A DNA stretch of 64,000 bases from Rahnella variigena (GCF_003610915.1 NZ_NSDJ01000001.1:1860001-1924000); one strand, 5' to 3'. Counted from the stretch's first letter, positions 41,223 through 51,475 are shown. Numbers and translations: made by a program. The notes: generated by a model not told the origin, from the letters alone.

Positions 41223-42110
41223 TTACCAAACGTAGGTCAGCAACGATGTCGGTGCAGAATTAAAATCCACGGACATCATGAAGCTCAGCGACATGATAGT
41301 GATGATGGAGAAACCAAACAGTTTTCTTGCCCACACCACGTCGTTTTCCGTTTTGTAACCTTTCAGTGCCATGCCCAGCCACCAGATACTGACAGCGGCG
41401 GCCACGACCAGGTATTTATAACCTGCGTAACCGCTCAGGGTCAGCATCAGCGTCGCAATCATAAACGCCAGAATGTAGACGATAATATGATGCTTGGCGA
41501 CGGAGATGCCTTTCACTACTGGCAGAACCGGGATGCCTGCTGCCTGATAATCTTTAAAGCGGAAGATGGCAATCGCGTACGAATGCGGCATCTGCCACAG
41601 GCTGAAGATCAGAAGCAGGATCAGGGCACCGGTATCGAACTGGCCTGAAACGGCGCAGTAACCGATAACCGGTGGCGCTGCGCCAGACAAGCTGCCGATC
41701 AACGTGCCGTATACCGAGTTGCGCTTCATGTACAGGCTGTAGACGCCGACATAAACCACAAAGCCCATCACTGCCAGCCACATCGCCAGCGGATTTGCTC
41801 CGATATACAACAACGCAAAGCCCGCAATACCCAGAATGGTCGCGTAAACCAGGCTTGTTTTCGGCGGAATAAGCCCTTTCACCAGGACCCGGTTCTTCGT
41901 TCTTTCCATGATCCGGTCGATGTCGCGGTCGATAAAGTTGTTAAATACACAACCCGATGCGACAACCAGCGAAACACCCACCAAAGTGGCGAGAAAGAGT
42001 GGGAAGTCGATGCTGCCTTTGGCAGCAAGGAGGAATCCCCCGATGACAGAAATTAAGTTGCCGAAAATAATTCCTGGTTTCGTTACTTGCAGGTATTGCT
42101 TAATCATCAC
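41223..42110 (-). CDS. cyoE: Protoheme IX farnesyltransferase (heme O synthase)
   Basis: CyoE farnesylates heme B to heme O for the bo3 oxidase; the farnesyl diphosphate would come from IspA. The 295-residue inner-membrane prenyltransferase has the aspartate motif [31 protein letters not shown] and the family block [20 protein letters not shown]. About nine hydrophobic segments are seen. It is the last gene of cyoABCDE, 15 bp after cyoD. Confidence 0.98.
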   Translation of the reverse strand: MMIKQYLQVTKPGIIFGNLISVIGGFLLAAKGSIDFPLFLATLVGVSLVVASGCVFNNFIDRDIDRIMERTKNRVLVKGLIPPKTSLVYATILGIAGFALLYIGANPLAMWLAVMGFVVYVGVYSLYMKRNSVYGTLIGSLSGAAPPVIGYCAVSGQFDTGALILLLIFSLWQMPHSYAIAIFRFKDYQAAGIPVLPVVKGISVAKHHIIVYILAFMIATLMLTLSGYAGYKYLVVAAAVSIWWLGMALKGYKTENDVVWARKLFGFSIITIMSLSFMMSVDFNSAPTSLLTYVW

Positions 42111-42125
42111 GTGCAGCTCGGCTCT

Positions 42126-42458
42126 TTAACTGACCATCATATTGAGGTTGAGGTTATACATAATCCACAATGAGCCCACAACGACGATAAAGATAATCAC
42201 AGCGGTGAACAGAAGTGCCACCAGGTTCCAGCGCTCTTCCGACGACGTATTCATGTGCAGGAAGAACACCAGATGGACAACGATCTGGATGATTGCGGAC
42301 GCAACCACGGTACCCAGGATCAGTGAATGTGATGCCGTGTCGGTCATGACCATGGCAAACGGGATCACCGTCAGGATAACCGACAAGATGAAGCCAATAG
42401 CGTATGACTTCAGGCTGCCGTGGCTTGCGCCACCATGGGAAGTAGCAGAATGACTCAT
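42126..42458 (-). CDS. cyoD: Cytochrome bo3 ubiquinol oxidase subunit IV
   Basis: CyoD is the small structural subunit of the oxidase. The start is the ATG at 42458, giving [19 protein letters not shown]; the open frame extends 27 codons into cyoC but that part is not conserved. The 110-residue protein has three membrane segments, beginning with [16 protein letters not shown]. Its ATG overlaps the TAA of cyoC by one base (TAATG), indicating translational coupling. Confidence 0.97.
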   Translation of the reverse strand: MSHSATSHGGASHGSLKSYAIGFILSVILTVIPFAMVMTDTASHSLILGTVVASAIIQIVVHLVFFLHMNTSSEERWNLVALLFTAVIIFIVVVGSLWIMYNLNLNMMVS

Positions 42459-43072
42459 TACATCGCTCCCATCAGATAAACAACGGTAAACACGCAGATC
42501 CACACTACGTCCAGGAAGTGCCAGAACAAGCTCAGACACATCAGACGGGTTTTGTTGACTTCAGTCAGACCGCGACGTGAAACCTGAACCATCATAGTCA
42601 GGATCCAAATCAGACCACAGGTCACGTGCAGACCGTGGGTGGCGACCAGCGCAAAGAAGCCAGACAGGAAACCACTGCGTTGCGGGCCATAGCCTTCAGC
42701 AATCAGATGATGGAATTCATAGAGTTCCATCCCGATGAAGCCTAAACCGAACAGGAAAGTCAGGAACAACCAGCCGTTAACAGCCGCTTTATTGCCTTTG
42801 TTCATGCCCAGCATCGCAAAGCCGTAAGTGATACTACTGAACAGCAGGCAGAAGGTTTCTACCAGCACGAACGGCAGTTCAAAAATGTCTTTACCAGAGG
42901 GACCGCCAGCGGTCCCGTTTACCAGTACTGCATACGTTGCGAACAGGCTCGCAAACAAGATGCAGTCACTCATCAGGTAGATCCAGAAGCCGAAGACTTT
43001 GGTTGCACCTGCGTCGTGGTGCCCATGCTCAGCATGGGCCTCATCGTGGTGAGTCAGAGTATCAGTTGCCAT
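42458..43072 (-). CDS. cyoC: Cytochrome bo3 ubiquinol oxidase subunit III
   Basis: CyoC is the subunit III homologue of the haem-copper oxidases. The 204-residue protein has a His-rich N-terminus ([15 protein letters not shown]) and five membrane segments, with [33 protein letters not shown] and a final [18 protein letters not shown]. It overlaps the cyoB end by 11 bp and cyoD by 1 bp. Confidence 0.98.
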   Translation of the reverse strand: MATDTLTHHDEAHAEHGHHDAGATKVFGFWIYLMSDCILFASLFATYAVLVNGTAGGPSGKDIFELPFVLVETFCLLFSSITYGFAMLGMNKGNKAAVNGWLFLTFLFGLGFIGMELYEFHHLIAEGYGPQRSGFLSGFFALVATHGLHVTCGLIWILTMMVQVSRRGLTEVNKTRLMCLSLFWHFLDVVWICVFTVVYLMGAM

Positions 43073-45053
43073 GTTTCACACCTGCTTTACGGATTTGTTC
43101 ATAATGTTGGTTTTCAATACGTTCCACTTCTTCAACTGGCACGTAGTAATCAACATCTTCGTCGAAGCTTTTCGCAATCCAGGTCACAACCAGCGCAATG
43201 AAGCTCACTGCTGCCAGCCACCAGATATCCCAGATTAAAGCGAAACCACAAACCAGACTCAGCATAGCGATGATGAAACCGGCGCCGCTGTTACGTGGCA
43301 TATGAATCGGTTCATATTTAGCAGGCTGCTTGTAAGCGGTACCTTTCTCTTTCATGTCCCAGAACTCATCGCGGTCGTGAATTTGCGGCACGATAGCGAA
43401 GTTGTAGAACGGAGGAGGAGAAGAGGTTGCCCACTCCAGAGTACGTGCGCCCCATGGGTCACCGGTCAGATCACGGTTCTGGTCGCGGTCGCGAACGGAA
43501 ACGAAGATCATGATCAGCTGGCAGAGGATACCGCAGGCAATCAGTGCAGCACCGCATGCCGCAACAACCAGCAACGGGTGGAACTCAGGATCGATGTTCT
43601 GGCTGACACGACGGGTCATACCCATGAAGCCCAGTACGTACAGTGGCATGAACGCAACGAAGAAACCGATGATCCAGAACCAGAATGAACGCACACCCCA
43701 TTTTTCGTTCAGCGTGAAGCCGAAGGATTTAGGGAACCAGTAAGTCAGACCTGCGAAGCAACCGAAGACCACACCACCGATGATTACGTTATGGAAGTGG
43801 GCAATCAGGAACAGGCTGTTGTGCAGCACGAAGTCAGCACCCGGAACCGCCAGCAGAACGCCGGTCATACCACCCACAGAGAAGGTGATGATGAAGCCAA
43901 CGGTCCACAGCATCGCTGCATTCAGCGTGATACGGCCCTGATACATGGTGAACAGCCAGTTGAAGATTTTTACCCCGGTCGGGATAGAAATGATCATCGT
44001 CATGATGCCGAAGAAGGCATTGACGTTTGCGCCTGAACCCATGGTGAAGAAGTGGTGCAGCCAAACGATGAACGACAACACGGTGATGGCGATGGTTGCC
44101 CATACCAGCGAGGTGTAACCGAACAGACGTTTTTTGGAGAAGGTTGCGGTAACTTCTGAGAACACACCAAATACTGGCAGAACCAAAATGTACACTTCCG
44201 GATGGCCCCAGGCCCAAATCAGGTTGATGTACATCATCATGTTGCCGCCCATATCATTCGTGAAGAAATGGGTGCCCAGATAACGGTCTAAAGTCAGCAG
44301 TGCAACAGTCACGGTCAGGATCGGGAAGGACACGATAATCAACACGTTGGTGCACAGTGCGGCCCAGGTAAATACCGGCATTTTCATCAGCGGCATACCA
44401 GGAGCGCGCATCTTCAGGATGGTCGCAAAGAAGTTAACACCGGTCAGCAAGGTACCGACACCGGATATCTGGAGACTCCAGATCCAGTAATCTACCCCGA
44501 CCCCCGGACTGTATTCCTTACCTGACAGTGGCGGATAGGCCAACCAGCCGGTCTGTGCGAATTCACCCACACCCAGAGAGATGTTGATCAACACAACAGC
44601 AGCGGCGGTAAACCAGAAGCTCACGTTGTTCAGGAACGGGAACGCAACGTCGCGCGCACCGATTTGCAAAGGAACAACCACGTTCATCAGACCGATTACG
44701 AAAGGCATCGCCATGAAGAAGATCATGATTACGCCGTGCGCGGTGAAGATTTGGTCGTAGTGATGAGGCGGCAGGAAGCCCGGTTCACCTGCAGAAGCAA
44801 GAACCTGCTGGCTACGCATCATGATGGCATCGGCAAAGCCACGCAGAAGCATGACGAAGGCCAGAATGATATACATGATACCTAATTTTTTGTGGTCGAC
44901 AGACGTCAGCCACTCGGTCCACAGATACTTCCACTTACCGAAATAGGTGATGCCGGCAAGGACTGCCAGACCACCAATGATAATCGCGGCAACTGTGACC
45001 ATGATAATCGGTTCATGATACGGAACCGAATCAAGCGTTAATTTTCCGAACAT
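43062..45053 (-). CDS. cyoB: Cytochrome bo3 ubiquinol oxidase subunit I
   Basis: CyoB is the catalytic, proton-pumping subunit, holding low-spin heme b, high-spin heme o3 and CuB. The 663-residue protein equals the E. coli length and has fifteen membrane segments. Ligands are visible: the first heme b His in [12 protein letters not shown], the CuB His and cross-linked Tyr in [12 protein letters not shown], the paired CuB His of VWLHHFFT, and HFHNVIIGG with the heme o3 and heme b His. It lies 3 bp after cyoA. Confidence 0.99.
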   Translation of the reverse strand: MFGKLTLDSVPYHEPIIMVTVAAIIIGGLAVLAGITYFGKWKYLWTEWLTSVDHKKLGIMYIILAFVMLLRGFADAIMMRSQQVLASAGEPGFLPPHHYDQIFTAHGVIMIFFMAMPFVIGLMNVVVPLQIGARDVAFPFLNNVSFWFTAAAVVLINISLGVGEFAQTGWLAYPPLSGKEYSPGVGVDYWIWSLQISGVGTLLTGVNFFATILKMRAPGMPLMKMPVFTWAALCTNVLIIVSFPILTVTVALLTLDRYLGTHFFTNDMGGNMMMYINLIWAWGHPEVYILVLPVFGVFSEVTATFSKKRLFGYTSLVWATIAITVLSFIVWLHHFFTMGSGANVNAFFGIMTMIISIPTGVKIFNWLFTMYQGRITLNAAMLWTVGFIITFSVGGMTGVLLAVPGADFVLHNSLFLIAHFHNVIIGGVVFGCFAGLTYWFPKSFGFTLNEKWGVRSFWFWIIGFFVAFMPLYVLGFMGMTRRVSQNIDPEFHPLLVVAACGAALIACGILCQLIMIFVSVRDRDQNRDLTGDPWGARTLEWATSSPPPFYNFAIVPQIHDRDEFWDMKEKGTAYKQPAKYEPIHMPRNSGAGFIIAMLSLVCGFALIWDIWWLAAVSFIALVVTWIAKSFDEDVDYYVPVEEVERIENQHYEQIRKAGVKHGN

Positions 45054-45056
45054 CGT

Positions 45057-46016
45057 TTATTCCTCGGCTCCGGCTGCGTGAGACTGTCCACCCATATCCA
45101 TGCCTTTCATGTCGCTGCCTGCTGGCATTGGCATGGTGTGACCTTCTGGCGCTGCCTTCATGTCATGCATGGAGTATTTGCCAATGATTTCTTTGAACAA
45201 ACCAGGTTTTGCAACAGAGAAGTATTCGACCGGGTTGTCGATACTCTGTGCAGCCAGTTTGTTGAAGTCATCAGTGGTTGCCAGTTGGTTCGGTGCGCTT
45301 TTCACTTTCGCTACCCAGGTGTCGAAATCGGCACGGGTTGGCGTCGCAATCGTGTTGAACTTCATGCCAGAGAAACCGCGGCCGCTGAAGCTTGCTGAGA
45401 TGCCCTTGTAGGTACCGGCTTCATTTGCAATCAAATGCAACTGAGTCTGCATACCGGCCATCGCATAAATCTGCCCGCCTAACTGAGGAATAAAGAACGA
45501 GTTCATCACAGAGTCAGAAGTGACTTTGAACTGAACCGGCACATCTTTAGGAATGACGAGTTCGTTAACGGTAGCGATGCCCTGTTCCGGATAAATGAAC
45601 AACCATTTCCAGTCCAGAGAAACGACTTCAACCGTCATCGGTTTTTCGTCAGTCACGATAGGCTTGAACGGATCAAGCGAGTGGGTGGTTTTCCAGGTTA
45701 TCGTTGCCAGGATGGCAATGATAATAATTGGAACTGTCCAGACGACGGCTTCAATTTTGTTGGAGTGGGACCAATCAGGACTGTATTTTGCTTTTGTGTT
45801 GGAAGCACGATACTTCCACGCAAAGGCAAACGCCATGATAATAACTGGTATAACAACGATCAGCATTAAACCGATAGCGGTTAAAATCAGCGTTCTCTGC
45901 TCGAGTCCAATTGCTCCCTTGGGATCCATCAATGCCGTATTGCAACCGCTCAACAATAACGCGGAAGCAAATAAGGACAACATCCCAATACTTTTATTGT
46001 ATTTCTTAAGTCTCAT
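45057..46016 (-). CDS. cyoA: Cytochrome bo3 ubiquinol oxidase subunit II
   Basis: CyoA is the lipoprotein subunit II. The 319-residue protein has a signal peptide with lipobox LLSGC (Cys near residue 25), two membrane segments and a periplasmic cupredoxin domain (about residues 125-285) that lacks the CuA ligands, as expected of quinol oxidases. [14 protein letters not shown] and [18 protein letters not shown] are characteristic. The C-terminal tail is Met/Gly/His-rich. It is the first gene of the operon. Confidence 0.98.
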   Translation of the reverse strand: MRLKKYNKSIGMLSLFASALLLSGCNTALMDPKGAIGLEQRTLILTAIGLMLIVVIPVIIMAFAFAWKYRASNTKAKYSPDWSHSNKIEAVVWTVPIIIIAILATITWKTTHSLDPFKPIVTDEKPMTVEVVSLDWKWLFIYPEQGIATVNELVIPKDVPVQFKVTSDSVMNSFFIPQLGGQIYAMAGMQTQLHLIANEAGTYKGISASFSGRGFSGMKFNTIATPTRADFDTWVAKVKSAPNQLATTDDFNKLAAQSIDNPVEYFSVAKPGLFKEIIGKYSMHDMKAAPEGHTMPMPAGSDMKGMDMGGQSHAAGAEE

Positions 46017-46065
46017 CTAACGACCTCAATAACTAGGGCTCTATTGTCGCTTCAGGTGTGCGGGC

Positions 46066-46094
46066 ATTTTACGGGAAGGTTGCAGGACTGTAAA
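46066..46094 (-). promoter_or_regulatory. Likely sigma-70 promoter of cyoABCDE
   Basis: On the minus strand TTTACA (46089-46094) and TAAAAT (46066-46071) are separated by exactly 17 bp, with the -10 about 50 nt before the cyoA ATG. Confidence 0.6.
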
Positions 46095-46105
46095 CACGCT
46101 TAAAC

Positions 46106-46167
46106 AAGTGTCAAGCCGCTGTTGACACTTTATGTTAACGCAGTCACACATGTCACGGATCGTGACA
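46106..46167 (-). promoter_or_regulatory. Two inverted repeats upstream of the cyo promoter
   Basis: AAGTGTCAA (46106-46114) pairs with TTGACACTT (46122-46130), and TGTCACG (46151-46157) with CGTGACA (46161-46167). Both are perfect and lie just upstream of the -35, where an activator or repressor of the terminal oxidase would bind. I cannot name the factor. Confidence 0.45.
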
Positions 46168-46277
46168 ATTTACAGTGGGCAACAATATGTTGCGTATAGA
46201 TTTTTTTCTATAGTGATGAAAAACAAGGGGTGACAGATTTTCTCAATATTATTGCCGGCCGATATCCGTTCGATAGG

Positions 46278-46306
46278 TTTAATTAATGTTAAATTAATGT
46301 TTAAAA
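46278..46306. promoter_or_regulatory. ArcA-like direct repeats upstream of cyo
   Basis: The run TTTAATTAATG followed by TTAAATTAATG and TTTAAAAC repeats with an 11-bp period, like the GTTAATTAAATGTTAATTAA arrangement bound by ArcA. ArcA represses cyo under low oxygen in E. coli. It is about 185 bp upstream of the proposed -35. Confidence 0.5.
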
Positions 46307-46448
46307 CGAGTGAAATAAAATCAACAAAAAGCGGCGGAGAAAAATTATCCCCGCGAATATTATTTTTTCTGAATTTAAATTGTTGAGTGATATTTATTGA
46401 TCAGTTGTTAAATGAATGCGCCACTCATTTCAAATGAATGGCGGCAAA

Positions 46449-47927
46449 TCATGAACGTGCGGTACGGCGCAGAGATAAAAAGTCGAGCAGACTGCCTAAA
46501 ATAACACCAGTCAGACATATAAATGCGCCGGTTTCCAGCAAAACTGTCGCCAGAGCTTGCCAGGAAGCCCAGCCCATACTGTCGGCAATCAGTGTGACCA
46601 GCCACAGGATCAGCAGCACGCTTCCCGTCAGCAGAAAGCGCAGCGCCCACCGGTAGGATTTTGCAAAGTGAACGCGTGGCAGGAAGCTGTCGGTGCTTTG
46701 AGTGTATTCCAGCGTTTGTCTGCAAACCGCCAGCAGCAGTAAGCCGGGGACCGCCGCCACAATCGAGAAAAGATAAAACCACGGCCAGCCATAGGCTTCC
46801 ACAAACCAGCCGGCAATCGGTCCGACATATACACGGCCCACGGCTGATAGCGCAGAAAGCAACGCAAACTGTGTGGCCGAAAACGAGCGGTTACACAATG
46901 TCATCAGCAATGCGACAAAGGCCGCCGTCCCCATCCCCCCGCAAAGATTTTCGAAGAAAATCGCCGTGCCCATGGTGATCAAATCTTTATCTGTAACGGC
47001 AAGGATCCAGTAACCCGCATTGGATACAGCCTGCAAAATCCCGAACAGCATCAGTGCGCGGAACAGGCTCAGACGCTGCATCAGCATCCCGCCCAGCAGG
47101 GCCCCAAAAATCGTGGCCGCCAGACCGAGCGTTTTGTTCACCAGCCCGACTTCCCCGGCATCAAACCCGACGCCGCGGATCAAAAATGTGGTGCTCAGGC
47201 TGCCTGCGAATGCATCGCCCATTTTGTACATCACGATGAGCAGTAAAATCAGCCAGGCATTGTTACGGGCAAAGAAGTCTTTCAGCGGCGCGACGACCGC
47301 CATTTCGAGGGTACGCGGAGCGGGTTGCGAGTTTTCAGGTTCCGGCGACAGCAGGGTAGCGATAACGCCAGTCAGCATCAGACCTGACATCAGCCAGTAC
47401 ATGTGCTGCCAGCCGAGATAACGGTCTGCCAGCCACAAGGCCAGCCCGCCGGATACCAGCATCGCCAGCCGGTAGCCCAGTACGGAAACCGCCGCGCCGC
47501 TCCCTCGCTCTTCCGGCGGCAATAAATCAGTTTTGTAGGCGTCGAAAACGATGTCCTGCGACGCGGAAGCGAAGGCTATCAGCACTGCCAGCGACGCCAG
47601 CCAGAATAAATCTTTGGAGGGATCCATAAATCCCATGGCGAAAATCGCCACCACCAGCAGGAGTTGCGTCAGTATCAGCCAGCCACGTCTGCGCCCGAGG
47701 AAAGAGGGCGTATAGCGGTCCATCATCGGTGACCACAGGAATTTAAAAACGTAAGCCTGACCGACCAGCGAGAAAATCCCGATGGTTTTCAGATCGACGT
47801 TTTCCACTGTCATCCACGCCTGCAATGTGCCGGATGTCAGCGCCAGCGGTAAGCCGGAAGCAAAGCCCAGAAGCAGTAAAATGACGGTATTACGCTGCGT
47901 GAAAATCTTGAAATACTGACCTTTCAT
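46449..47927 (-). CDS. ampG: Muropeptide permease AmpG
   Basis: AmpG imports anhydro-muropeptides for cell-wall recycling and thereby feeds AmpR-controlled beta-lactamase induction where present. The 492-residue inner-membrane MFS protein (491 in E. coli) has about fourteen membrane segments, the opening LLLLGFASGLPLALTSGTLQAW, LWSPMMDRYTPSFLGRRRGW and SASQDIVFDAYKTDLL. It follows yajG on the minus strand, as in E. coli. Confidence 0.96.
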   Translation of the reverse strand: MKGQYFKIFTQRNTVILLLLGFASGLPLALTSGTLQAWMTVENVDLKTIGIFSLVGQAYVFKFLWSPMMDRYTPSFLGRRRGWLILTQLLLVVAIFAMGFMDPSKDLFWLASLAVLIAFASASQDIVFDAYKTDLLPPEERGSGAAVSVLGYRLAMLVSGGLALWLADRYLGWQHMYWLMSGLMLTGVIATLLSPEPENSQPAPRTLEMAVVAPLKDFFARNNAWLILLLIVMYKMGDAFAGSLSTTFLIRGVGFDAGEVGLVNKTLGLAATIFGALLGGMLMQRLSLFRALMLFGILQAVSNAGYWILAVTDKDLITMGTAIFFENLCGGMGTAAFVALLMTLCNRSFSATQFALLSALSAVGRVYVGPIAGWFVEAYGWPWFYLFSIVAAVPGLLLLAVCRQTLEYTQSTDSFLPRVHFAKSYRWALRFLLTGSVLLILWLVTLIADSMGWASWQALATVLLETGAFICLTGVILGSLLDFLSLRRTARS

Positions 47928-48025
47928 TAAAATAGTGTTCCTGCGTACCGGTGAGAGAGTGGCGCATACGCATAATAAAGGAAGGGATGCTTATCGGGAA
48001 AGACAATCACTTGCCTCAGAAAGCA

Positions 48026-48049
48026 TTCTGCCCGGCAAGCCGGGCAGAA
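48026..48049 (-). terminator. Stem-loop between yajG and ampG
   Basis: TTCTGCCCGG (48026-48035) and CCGGGCAGAA (48040-48049) form a perfect 10-bp stem with a CAAG/CTTG tetraloop. The minus-strand tail TGCTTTCTG is only partly T-rich, so it may act as partial terminator or attenuator between the two genes. Confidence 0.55.
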
Positions 48050-48072
48050 GTGTTCACTCTTACAGCAGAAAC

Positions 48073-48651
48073 TTATCGCGCGTTAGCTTTGATAAAGTCG
48101 CTGATGCTGGTATCTGAGGCCATGTCGCTGATGACATCACCCAGAGTGGTATTAACCGCATTGGTGATTTTCGCGTTAGTCGCAGACAGTGCGCCCTGTA
48201 CATTGTACGTCGAGCGGTAATTTTTCACCTGTTTGCTGCCATTTTTAGCCGTTGCAATGATAGAGATATCGGCTTTAGTGGTGATGTTATAACGCAGGTT
48301 ACCTTCCTGAACATCGGCATATAGATTGTTCACCACGATTTGCAGATCCACAGCGCCGTCAGCACCGACCATGTAACCACGGGCGGTCATTTGTTTCTCC
48401 AGCGATTCCTGCAGCAGGAAACGCAGGTCACGGGAAGGCGTCAGGGAAATCAGCTGGCCGTCACGGTTAACTTTTGCCAGTGCCTGATCCTGACGCTGGT
48501 CAGCACCGTTGATGCTGATGGTGATGCCCTGAAGGGTAGGATCCTGTGAAGGTAATACAATTTTCGGAGAAACGTCCAGCGTGTTAGTGCTGGTGGCACA
48601 GCCTGCCAGCATCAACATCGCCAGAACCGGGAAAATAATTTTCTTTAGCAT
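48073..48651 (-). CDS. yajG: YajG-family lipoprotein
   Basis: This 192-residue predicted lipoprotein has a signal peptide ending in lipobox LAGC (Cys near residue 18). It contains the YajG family blocks GADGAVDLQIVVNNLYADVQEGNL and FIKANAR at the C-terminus. Function is unknown; in E. coli it shares an operon with ampG. A stem-loop separates them here. Confidence 0.92.
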   Translation of the reverse strand: MLKKIIFPVLAMLMLAGCATSTNTLDVSPKIVLPSQDPTLQGITISINGADQRQDQALAKVNRDGQLISLTPSRDLRFLLQESLEKQMTARGYMVGADGAVDLQIVVNNLYADVQEGNLRYNITTKADISIIATAKNGSKQVKNYRSTYNVQGALSATNAKITNAVNTTLGDVISDMASDTSISDFIKANAR

Positions 48652-48993
48652 GTGTATTTTCTCAATATTAATAAGGGAATAGTGCTCAAAATTTTGCCGA
48701 CATCATAACATTGCCATTTTCCGGGGGAAGTCCCAAAAATCCGGAAAACGTCTTTTTTGCGCTTTTTTTCAGCAAAGAAGTCGTTAACCGGCGGATGGCA
48801 TTCATCATCCGTGGCGGAACAGCACTTTCTTTGACAGAATCAGCTTTGACAGGCTGAGCGGCGTTTTTATCAATCTGCAGCAGAAATTTATTGTTCTGAC
48901 ATGCATAGAGTCCGGAAAACAGCCTATCATTATAGAGAGATAGAAGTACCAGACAGACGCAGTTCTCAGCTGATGCGGTGTAAGGAGATTGCT
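48652..48993. other. 342-bp divergent region between yajG and bolA
   Basis: It should hold promoters for both genes. I see an 8-bp inverted repeat, TTTTCCGG (48717-48724) and CCGGAAAA (48741-48748), nested round GGG/CCC, and CGGATG/CATCCG near 48.79 kb. No confident -10/-35 pair, gearbox element or RNA gene is evident. Confidence 0.5.
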
Positions 48994-49308
48994 ATGATTC
49001 GTGAGCAAATAGAAGCAAAATTAGTTGAAGCATTCGAACCTGCGTTTCTGGAAGTGACTGACGAAAGCTATCGTCATAATGTCCCGGCAGGCTCCGAGAG
49101 CCATTTTAAAGTCGTCATGGTGTCCGATAAGTTTATCGGCGAGCGTTTCCTGGCGCGTCATCGTGCAATTTATGGAAGATTAACCGAAGAGCTGGCGGGC
49201 AGCGTTCATGCACTGGCACTGCATACTTACACCCTGAAAGAATGGGAAGGTTTGCAGGATACGGTTCCGGCCTCTCCGCCTTGTCGCGGCGCGGGCACAA
49301 TGGCGTGA
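48994..49308 (+). CDS. bolA: BolA morphogene / Fe-S trafficking protein
   Basis: BolA is a stress- and stationary-phase regulator that also partners monothiol glutaredoxin in Fe-S handling. The start is the ATG at 48994 with TAAGGAG upstream; a longer frame from 48901 is not conserved. The 104-residue protein (105 in E. coli) has [20 protein letters not shown] with the conserved His, RHRAIYGRL and [16 protein letters not shown], then an ASPPCRGAG tail. Confidence 0.96.
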   Translation: MIREQIEAKLVEAFEPAFLEVTDESYRHNVPAGSESHFKVVMVSDKFIGERFLARHRAIYGRLTEELAGSVHALALHTYTLKEWEGLQDTVPASPPCRGAGTMA

Positions 49309-49410
49309 TCGTCACGATTTGATTCAAAAAAGGCATAAATATCGCCATTTGAGACGGTAAAACTGGAACTTTCCTTGTCAGATGCGGTATTAGTAGATGC
49401 GAATTTCAAG

Positions 49411-49440
49411 AAACGGCCCGCGGGCCGTTTTTGTTTTTCT
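49411..49440 (+). terminator. Intrinsic terminator downstream of bolA
   Basis: AAACGGCCC and GGGCCGTTT pair around GC and are followed by TTGTTTTT. Confidence 0.85.
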
Positions 49441-49540
49441 TCTGACGGACAGACGGCAAGGCGAAATGCCTTTGCAATGACTGCTTTTTTCGATGGATCG
49501 ATTCCCGTGTGAGTTTCCTCCCGCGTAACAGATACCGTCC

Positions 49541-49569
49541 TCGACTCAATGCGTCTGCGTCGCTATAAT
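49541..49569 (+). promoter_or_regulatory. Probable sigma-70 promoter of tig
   Basis: A consensus -10 TATAAT (49564-49569) has TCGACT (49541-49546) 17 bp upstream as a moderate -35. The message would have a leader of about 180 nt. Confidence 0.65.
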
Positions 49570-49650
49570 GTCGCGTCTAATTTTTCCGGAATGGTTTCGG
49601 ACGCTCTCGAATACAGGGCTACGTTCTGATACAGAACTGTCCCGGTTCTT

Positions 49651-49713
49651 AGAAGTCGTTTTCAAGGTAAGTTCGCGCACTCGATGCTGCTTCTCATCTT
49701 GAGAACGACTTCT
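49651..49713 (+). repeat. Long hairpin in the tig 5' leader
   Basis: The 16-bp arm AGAAGTCGTTTTCAAG (49651-49666) and CTTGAGAACGACTTCT (49698-49713) pair with one mismatch (G-T in RNA) across a 31-nt loop. The stem ends 41 nt before the tig ATG, so it would form in the mRNA. Confidence 0.65.
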
Positions 49714-49754
49714 GGAGTTGACCGAGCACTGTGATTTTTTTTTGAGGTAACAAG

Positions 49755-51059
49755 ATGCAAGTTTCTGTTGAAACCACTCAAGGCCTTGGGCGCCGCGTAA
49801 CGATTACTGTTCCTGCTGAAAGCATTGAAAAAGCAGTGAGCAGTGAACTGATCAACGTCTCTAAAAAAGTACGTATTGACGGCTTCCGTAAAGGCAAAGT
49901 ACCAAGCCACATCATCGAACAGCGTTACGGCGCGTCAGTACGTCAGGACGTGCTGGGTGATCTGATGCAACGCAATTTCGTTGATGCGATCATCAAAGAA
50001 AAAATCAATCCGGCTGGCGCACCTAACTATATCCCGGGTGAGTACAAGCAAGGTGAAGACTTCAATTTCTCCGTAGAATTCGAAGTGTACCCGGAAGTTG
50101 AGCTGAAAGATCTGGAAAACATCGAAGTTGAAAAACCTGTTGTTGAAGTTAACGACGCTGATGTTGATACCATGCTGGAAACTCTGCGTAAGCAACAAGC
50201 TGACTGGAAAGAAACTGACGCTGCAGCCACTGCTGAAGACCGCGTAACCGTTGATTTCTCCGGTTCTATCGACGGTGAAGATTTCGAAGGCGGCAAAGCC
50301 TCTGATTTCGTACTGGCTATGGGCCAGGGCCGCATGATCCCAGGTTTCGAAGAAGGTCTGGTCGGTCACAAAGCGGGTGAAGAATTCACAATCGACGTGA
50401 ACTTCCCGGAAGACTACCACGCTGAAAACCTGAAAGGTAAAGCAGCTAAGTTCGCGATCACTCTGAAGAAAGTTGAAGAGCGTGAACTGCCAGAACTGAC
50501 GCCAGAATTCATCAAACGTTTCGGCGTGGCTGATGGTTCTGTTGAAGGTCTGCGCGCTGAAGTGCGTAAAAACATGGAACGCGAGCTGAAAGGCGCTGTT
50601 CGTAACCGCATCAAAACTCAGGCAATCGACGGTCTGGTCAGCGCTAATGAAATCGACGTGCCAGCTGCACTGATCGACGGCGAAGTAGATGTTCTGCGTC
50701 GTCAGGCTGCACAACGTTTCGGCGGCAACGAAAAACAAGCGCTGGAACTGCCACGTGAGTTGTTCGAAGAGCAAGCTAAACGTCGCGTCGTTGTTGGTCT
50801 GCTGCTGGGCGAAGTGATCAGCCAGCACGAACTGAAAGCTGACGAAGATCGCGTTAAAGCGCTGATCGAAGAAATGGCTTCTGCGTACGAAGATCCACAA
50901 GAAGTTGTTGAGTTCTACAGCAAAAACAAAGAGCTGATGAACAACATGCGTAACGTCGCTCTGGAAGAACAAGCGGTCGAAACTCTGTTGTCTAAAGCGA
51001 AAGTGACTGAAAAAGCCACTACCTTTACTGAGCTGATGAACCAGACTCAACCTGCATAA
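49755..51059 (+). CDS. tig: Trigger factor, ribosome-associated chaperone/prolyl isomerase
   Basis: Trigger factor meets nascent chains at the ribosome exit and has prolyl isomerase activity. The 434-residue protein has the ribosome-docking motif GFRKGKVP near residues 43-50, a central FKBP domain around 150-245 ([31 protein letters not shown]) and a helical C-terminal chaperone domain. GAGGTAAC precedes the ATG. It leads tig-clpP-clpX-lon as in E. coli. Confidence 0.98.
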   Translation: MQVSVETTQGLGRRVTITVPAESIEKAVSSELINVSKKVRIDGFRKGKVPSHIIEQRYGASVRQDVLGDLMQRNFVDAIIKEKINPAGAPNYIPGEYKQGEDFNFSVEFEVYPEVELKDLENIEVEKPVVEVNDADVDTMLETLRKQQADWKETDAAATAEDRVTVDFSGSIDGEDFEGGKASDFVLAMGQGRMIPGFEEGLVGHKAGEEFTIDVNFPEDYHAENLKGKAAKFAITLKKVEERELPELTPEFIKRFGVADGSVEGLRAEVRKNMERELKGAVRNRIKTQAIDGLVSANEIDVPAALIDGEVDVLRRQAAQRFGGNEKQALELPRELFEEQAKRRVVVGLLLGEVISQHELKADEDRVKALIEEMASAYEDPQEVVEFYSKNKELMNNMRNVALEEQAVETLLSKAKVTEKATTFTELMNQTQPA

Positions 51060-51103
51060 GTTAATTGCACGTTGCTGAACCTGTTTACAGGTTCGCTTCT
51101 CAG

Positions 51104-51130
51104 GCCCGCAGTTTTTACTGCGGGCTTTTT
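51104..51130 (+). terminator. Intrinsic terminator of tig
   Basis: GCCCGCAGT and ACTGCGGGC pair perfectly around TTT and are followed by TTTTT. Confidence 0.92.
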
Positions 51131-51287
51131 ATTTGCTGAAAATCAGGTATTTTTTGTTTTTGACTGTTGTTTTTGCACTATATTTATCACTATAAGGCAC
51201 AGCCCACGTAGAAACCTCACACTGGCCTCATCCACAATGGCTTTCATCGGTTCAGGACAGCGTGAGAAAAAGAAATATTCCTGCAGG

Positions 51288-51316
51288 CTTGAAAAAAGGG
51301 GCTAAATCCCCCAATT
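51288..51316 (+). promoter_or_regulatory. Sigma-32 heat-shock promoter of clpP
   Basis: CTTGAAA (51288-51294), a 14-bp gap and CCCCAATT (51309-51316) closely match the RpoH consensus CTTGAAA/CCCCATNT. E. coli clpP is also RpoH-controlled. Confidence 0.75.
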
Positions 51317-51475
51317 GATAAGAACGAACCCAGGTAAATTTGTAGTTAAAATCTGACTGATAACGACCGTCAGGCGTGTAAATGGCGACTTGGCCGCTTG
51401 AGCATAGTCATGTGTGCCTATCTCAAGTAGAATCGGTTTTAAAGAGCGCCAAACAGAATCTATTAGGAGACGGTT

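Larger units (their letters stand above)
46017..46448. other. 432-bp gene-free region holding the cyo promoter
   Basis: This AT-rich region between ampG and cyoA contains the likely cyo promoter (46066-46094), two inverted repeats (46106-46130 and 46151-46167), ArcA-like repeats (46278-46306) and a possible ampG terminator (46329-46358: GC-rich arms, then TTTTTG on the minus strand). No open frame or RNA gene is convincing. Confidence 0.7.
49309..49754. other. 446-bp leader region between bolA and tig
   Basis: It contains the terminator at 49411-49440, the probable tig promoter at 49541-49569 and a long imperfect hairpin in the tig 5' leader (49651-49713). I see no open frame worth calling. 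Confidence 0.65.
51060..51475. other. 416-bp gene-free region between tig and clpP
   Basis: It contains the tig terminator (51104-51130) and a sigma-32-like clpP promoter (51288-51316). The remaining 160-nt leader holds CTTGAG/CTCAAG arms near 51.4 kb but nothing else I can support. Confidence 0.65.

Noticed and set aside
49935..51050. 371-codon open frame antisense to tig
   Set aside because: It mirrors the strongly biased codons of trigger factor, gives a Phe/Gln-rich product with no known domain and has no ribosome site or promoter.
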